Shown here one piece after another: positions 62,305 through 64,000 of a stretch of DNA of 64,000 nucleotides. The first letter of the stretch is position 1. Every line of letters starts with the position of its first letter. Under the pieces are notes generated by a model. The model was given only the letters and a program-made list of their open reading frames with translations, was not told the DNA's origin and made no database searches. Origin of the DNA: Psychrobacillus sp. INOP01 (GTDB lineage: Bacteria; Bacillota; Bacilli; Bacillales_A; Planococcaceae). Location: positions 62,001 through 126,000 of the forward strand of contig NZ_CP073315.1 of assembly GCF_018140925.1 (NCBI RefSeq), in the 5' to 3' direction. The position numbers and the translations under genes are program-made.

Positions 62305-62802
62305 TTAATGACCTTTTATCTTCTCGATTGTATTTTCTAATTGCTTCGCATGTCTCTTTTCGTGTAACCCCGTAAATGCAAACCATTGTATTAAAGGAAC
62401 CTGTCCAAAAATAGGATGTTTCAATGATTTTTCTTTTAATATAGAAGGACTGTTGGATTTGTAAAGAGATAGGAGTTCCATTCTTGCTTGGTGCAATTGT
62501 GCTTTCATTTCTTCCGTTCTTTTATATTCACTAGACGGTACAGTATGAGTAGGAGCTTTTACTTTAACTATTCGCAATGTAGATAGTTGTATAGGTTTTT
62601 TCTTTGCTCTCGGACTCGTTGGATTCGCAAGCTCCTTTTTTATGCCTTTAATAATGGTAAGTTCCATCTTCACTAAATGATCTATAATTTCCTTAGGGGA
62701 CCAAGACCCTTCATCTGGTTTTTCATTAAATTGTTCATTCGTTAGTGAATCGATTAGTTGAAACAAGTTCTTTCTTATTTCATTATTTTTTTCTATAAAC
62801 AT
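62305..62802 (-). CDS. DinB/YfiT-family protein
   Basis: A 165-aa four-helix-bundle protein, from the ATG at 62802 behind GGAGGAATT. The three metal-binding histidines expected of the family are in IDHLVKME (about residue 41) and LHEKRHAKQ (about 146 and 150). DinB-like proteins bind a metal and some transfer bacillithiol; substrate unknown here. It is convergent with nothing and lies upstream of acnA in the same direction. Confidence 0.85.
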   Translation of the reverse strand: MFIEKNNEIRKNLFQLIDSLTNEQFNEKPDEGSWSPKEIIDHLVKMELTIIKGIKKELANPTSPRAKKKPIQLSTLRIVKVKAPTHTVPSSEYKRTEEMKAQLHQARMELLSLYKSNSPSILKEKSLKHPIFGQVPLIQWFAFTGLHEKRHAKQLENTIEKIKGH

Positions 62803-62932
62803 ATAATTCCTCCACTCTTTAAGTTGTACTTTTTTTATACCCATTATGAACTACATACAAGCTATTATGTTCTGTTATTTTCTTTTCTCTCCAAATATGC
62901 GACAATATATTACTGGAAAGGAAGTTTAAATA

Positions 62933-64000
62933 ATGATAGAAATGAAAACGATGAATCCAATAAACGATCCGTGGGAAGCATATCGAGACATGGAGCAGTT
63001 TGGAAAACTAACCTTAAGCAATATCGAATTTACGACAACTACTTTATGTAATATGCGCTGTGCGCATTGTGCAGTAGGGTATACATTACAAACGAAAGAC
63101 CCTGATGCAATTCCAATAGAACTAATCCTCCAACGTTTAGAAGAGATTCCTCACTTAAAAACTATTAGTATTACGGGTGGAGAACCTATGCTATCCAAAA
63201 AATCCATTACTAATTACGTTCTCCCCTTGTTAAAGTATGCCCATAATAGAGGCGTTCGTACACAGATGAATTCCAACTTAACCTTAGAGCCTGAACGTTA
63301 CTTACTGATTGCTCCATATTTAGATGTTTTACATATTTCCCATAACTGGGGAACAGTAGATGAATTTGTCGAAACTGGGTTTGCCATGATGGAAAGAAAA
63401 CCAACCTATGAACAGCGAGCAAGCCTATTCCAGCGCATGATAGACAATAGTCGTATGCTTTCTGAGGCTGGTGTAATGGTTTCAGCAGAAACAATGTTGA
63501 ACAAAAAAACACTACCCCATTTAGAGCATATTCATAGGCAAATAGTGGATGAGATGAAATGTGCTCGCCATGAAATTCACCCTATGTACCCTTCCGATTT
63601 CGCTAGCGCATTAACGACACTAACATTAGAAGAAACGCATAAAGCAATTGAACAAATACTAGATTTTCGTGATGAAAATGTGTGGATGTTATTTGGAACA
63701 TTACCTTTTTATCCTTGCAGTCAAGATGAAAAAAGTATTCAATTATTAGAACGACTACGCCAAACAAAAAACGTTTCTACAAGAAATGACCCAGATGGTC
63801 GATCGCGACTTAATGTTAACATATTTACTGGCGAGGTTATTGTCACTGATTTCGGAGATGCACCAGCTCTAGGCAATATACAATCAGATTCTCTTCCAGC
63901 AATTTTCGATAAGTGGTTAGATACTCCTCTTTCGAAATCACTTAATTGTCATTGTCCTGCTGTTAAATGCTTAGGACCAAATATTTTAGTGAAAAATATG
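62933..64000 (+). CDS. yfkAB: Radical SAM/CxCxxxxC protein YfkAB (partial, runs off the window)
   Basis: Starts at the ATG 62933 with GGAAAGGAAG upstream and is open for 356 codons to the window end. The radical SAM cluster motif is CNMRCAHCAVG (about residues 43-53), followed by SITGGEPM, the SAM-binding GGEP motif. Near the C terminus CHCPAVKC gives the CxCxxxxC signature that names the YfkAB family, for an additional Fe-S cluster. The B. subtilis protein is about 373 aa, so only a few codons are missing. Substrate unknown. Confidence 0.9.
   Translation, partial: MIEMKTMNPINDPWEAYRDMEQFGKLTLSNIEFTTTTLCNMRCAHCAVGYTLQTKDPDAIPIELILQRLEEIPHLKTISITGGEPMLSKKSITNYVLPLLKYAHNRGVRTQMNSNLTLEPERYLLIAPYLDVLHISHNWGTVDEFVETGFAMMERKPTYEQRASLFQRMIDNSRMLSEAGVMVSAETMLNKKTLPHLEHIHRQIVDEMKCARHEIHPMYPSDFASALTTLTLEETHKAIEQILDFRDENVWMLFGTLPFYPCSQDEKSIQLLERLRQTKNVSTRNDPDGRSRLNVNIFTGEVIVTDFGDAPALGNIQSDSLPAIFDKWLDTPLSKSLNCHCPAVKCLGPNILVKNM

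Noticed and set aside
62758-63051. 97-codon forward ORF
   Set aside because: A shadow frame over the DinB start and the yfkAB start; the yfkAB frame is the convincing one.

Overview
This 64 kb window is a low-GC chromosomal segment of an endospore-forming Bacillota, most likely Bacillaceae or the Psychrobacillus/Lysinibacillus/Sporosarcina branch (inference). The reasons are three complete gerA-type germinant receptor operons, the citB and yneP-yneQ-yneR-plsY-parE-parC neighbourhood known from Bacillus subtilis, strong AGGAGG-type ribosome binding sites, frequent TTG/GTG starts, and GGCGGACGCTTTCCGC-type interspersed repeats of Bacillaceae. I saw no rRNA, tRNA, CRISPR array, prophage or intact insertion sequence.

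Layout. 0-2 kb: two small unknown genes and a tyrosine recombinase. 2.1-5.9 kb: germination operon 1 (leftward, order B-A-C). 6.2-9.1 kb: a BrnQ branched-chain amino acid carrier and a sigma-54-type activator. 9.5-13.7 kb: germination operon 2 (leftward, A-C-D-B, with a small D subunit), preceded by a strongly folded RNA ending in an intrinsic terminator. 14.5-30.4 kb: accessory genes, namely YitT, a DUF4097 protein, a small oxidase-like membrane protein, TPR, GNAT, ClbS/DfsB, cupin, an LmrB-type exporter with a divergent TetR repressor, marR-paiA, a UvrA-like ABC ATPase, arsR-SRPBCC, a papain-like hydrolase and DUF2975-XRE. 30.7-34.5 kb: germination operon 3 (rightward, A-B-C). 34.6-38.6 kb: nucleoside hydrolase, GNAT, copC-copD and a small basic protein. 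38.8-46 kb: the conserved block parC-parE / plsY-yneR / yneQ-yneP, with a second folded RNA candidate between parE and plsY. 46.8-59.3 kb: a catabolic-looking island with acyl-CoA ligase, SDR, alpha/beta hydrolase, KASIII-like enzyme, a complete LivKGFHM ABC importer and a 1069-residue MalT/SARP-type activator. 59.5-64 kb: aconitase, a DinB protein and a truncated yfkAB radical SAM gene.

The most interesting system is the 46.8-59.3 kb island. The livK promoter carries an 11-bp-spaced direct repeat 8 bp upstream of a -10 box, the geometry used by SARP activators, followed by a perfect CcpA cre site. The adjacent regulator ends in a SARP-type domain. A coherent reading is import of an organic acid or amino-acid-like substrate, CoA activation and beta-oxidation/thiolase-like processing, induced by the SARP protein and repressed by glucose. 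The substrate is unknown. Two unassigned structured RNAs, a nucleoside hydrolase without a canonical start codon and a 26-residue micro-ORF are further leads. All assignments come from reading sequence and translations by eye; no database search was run.
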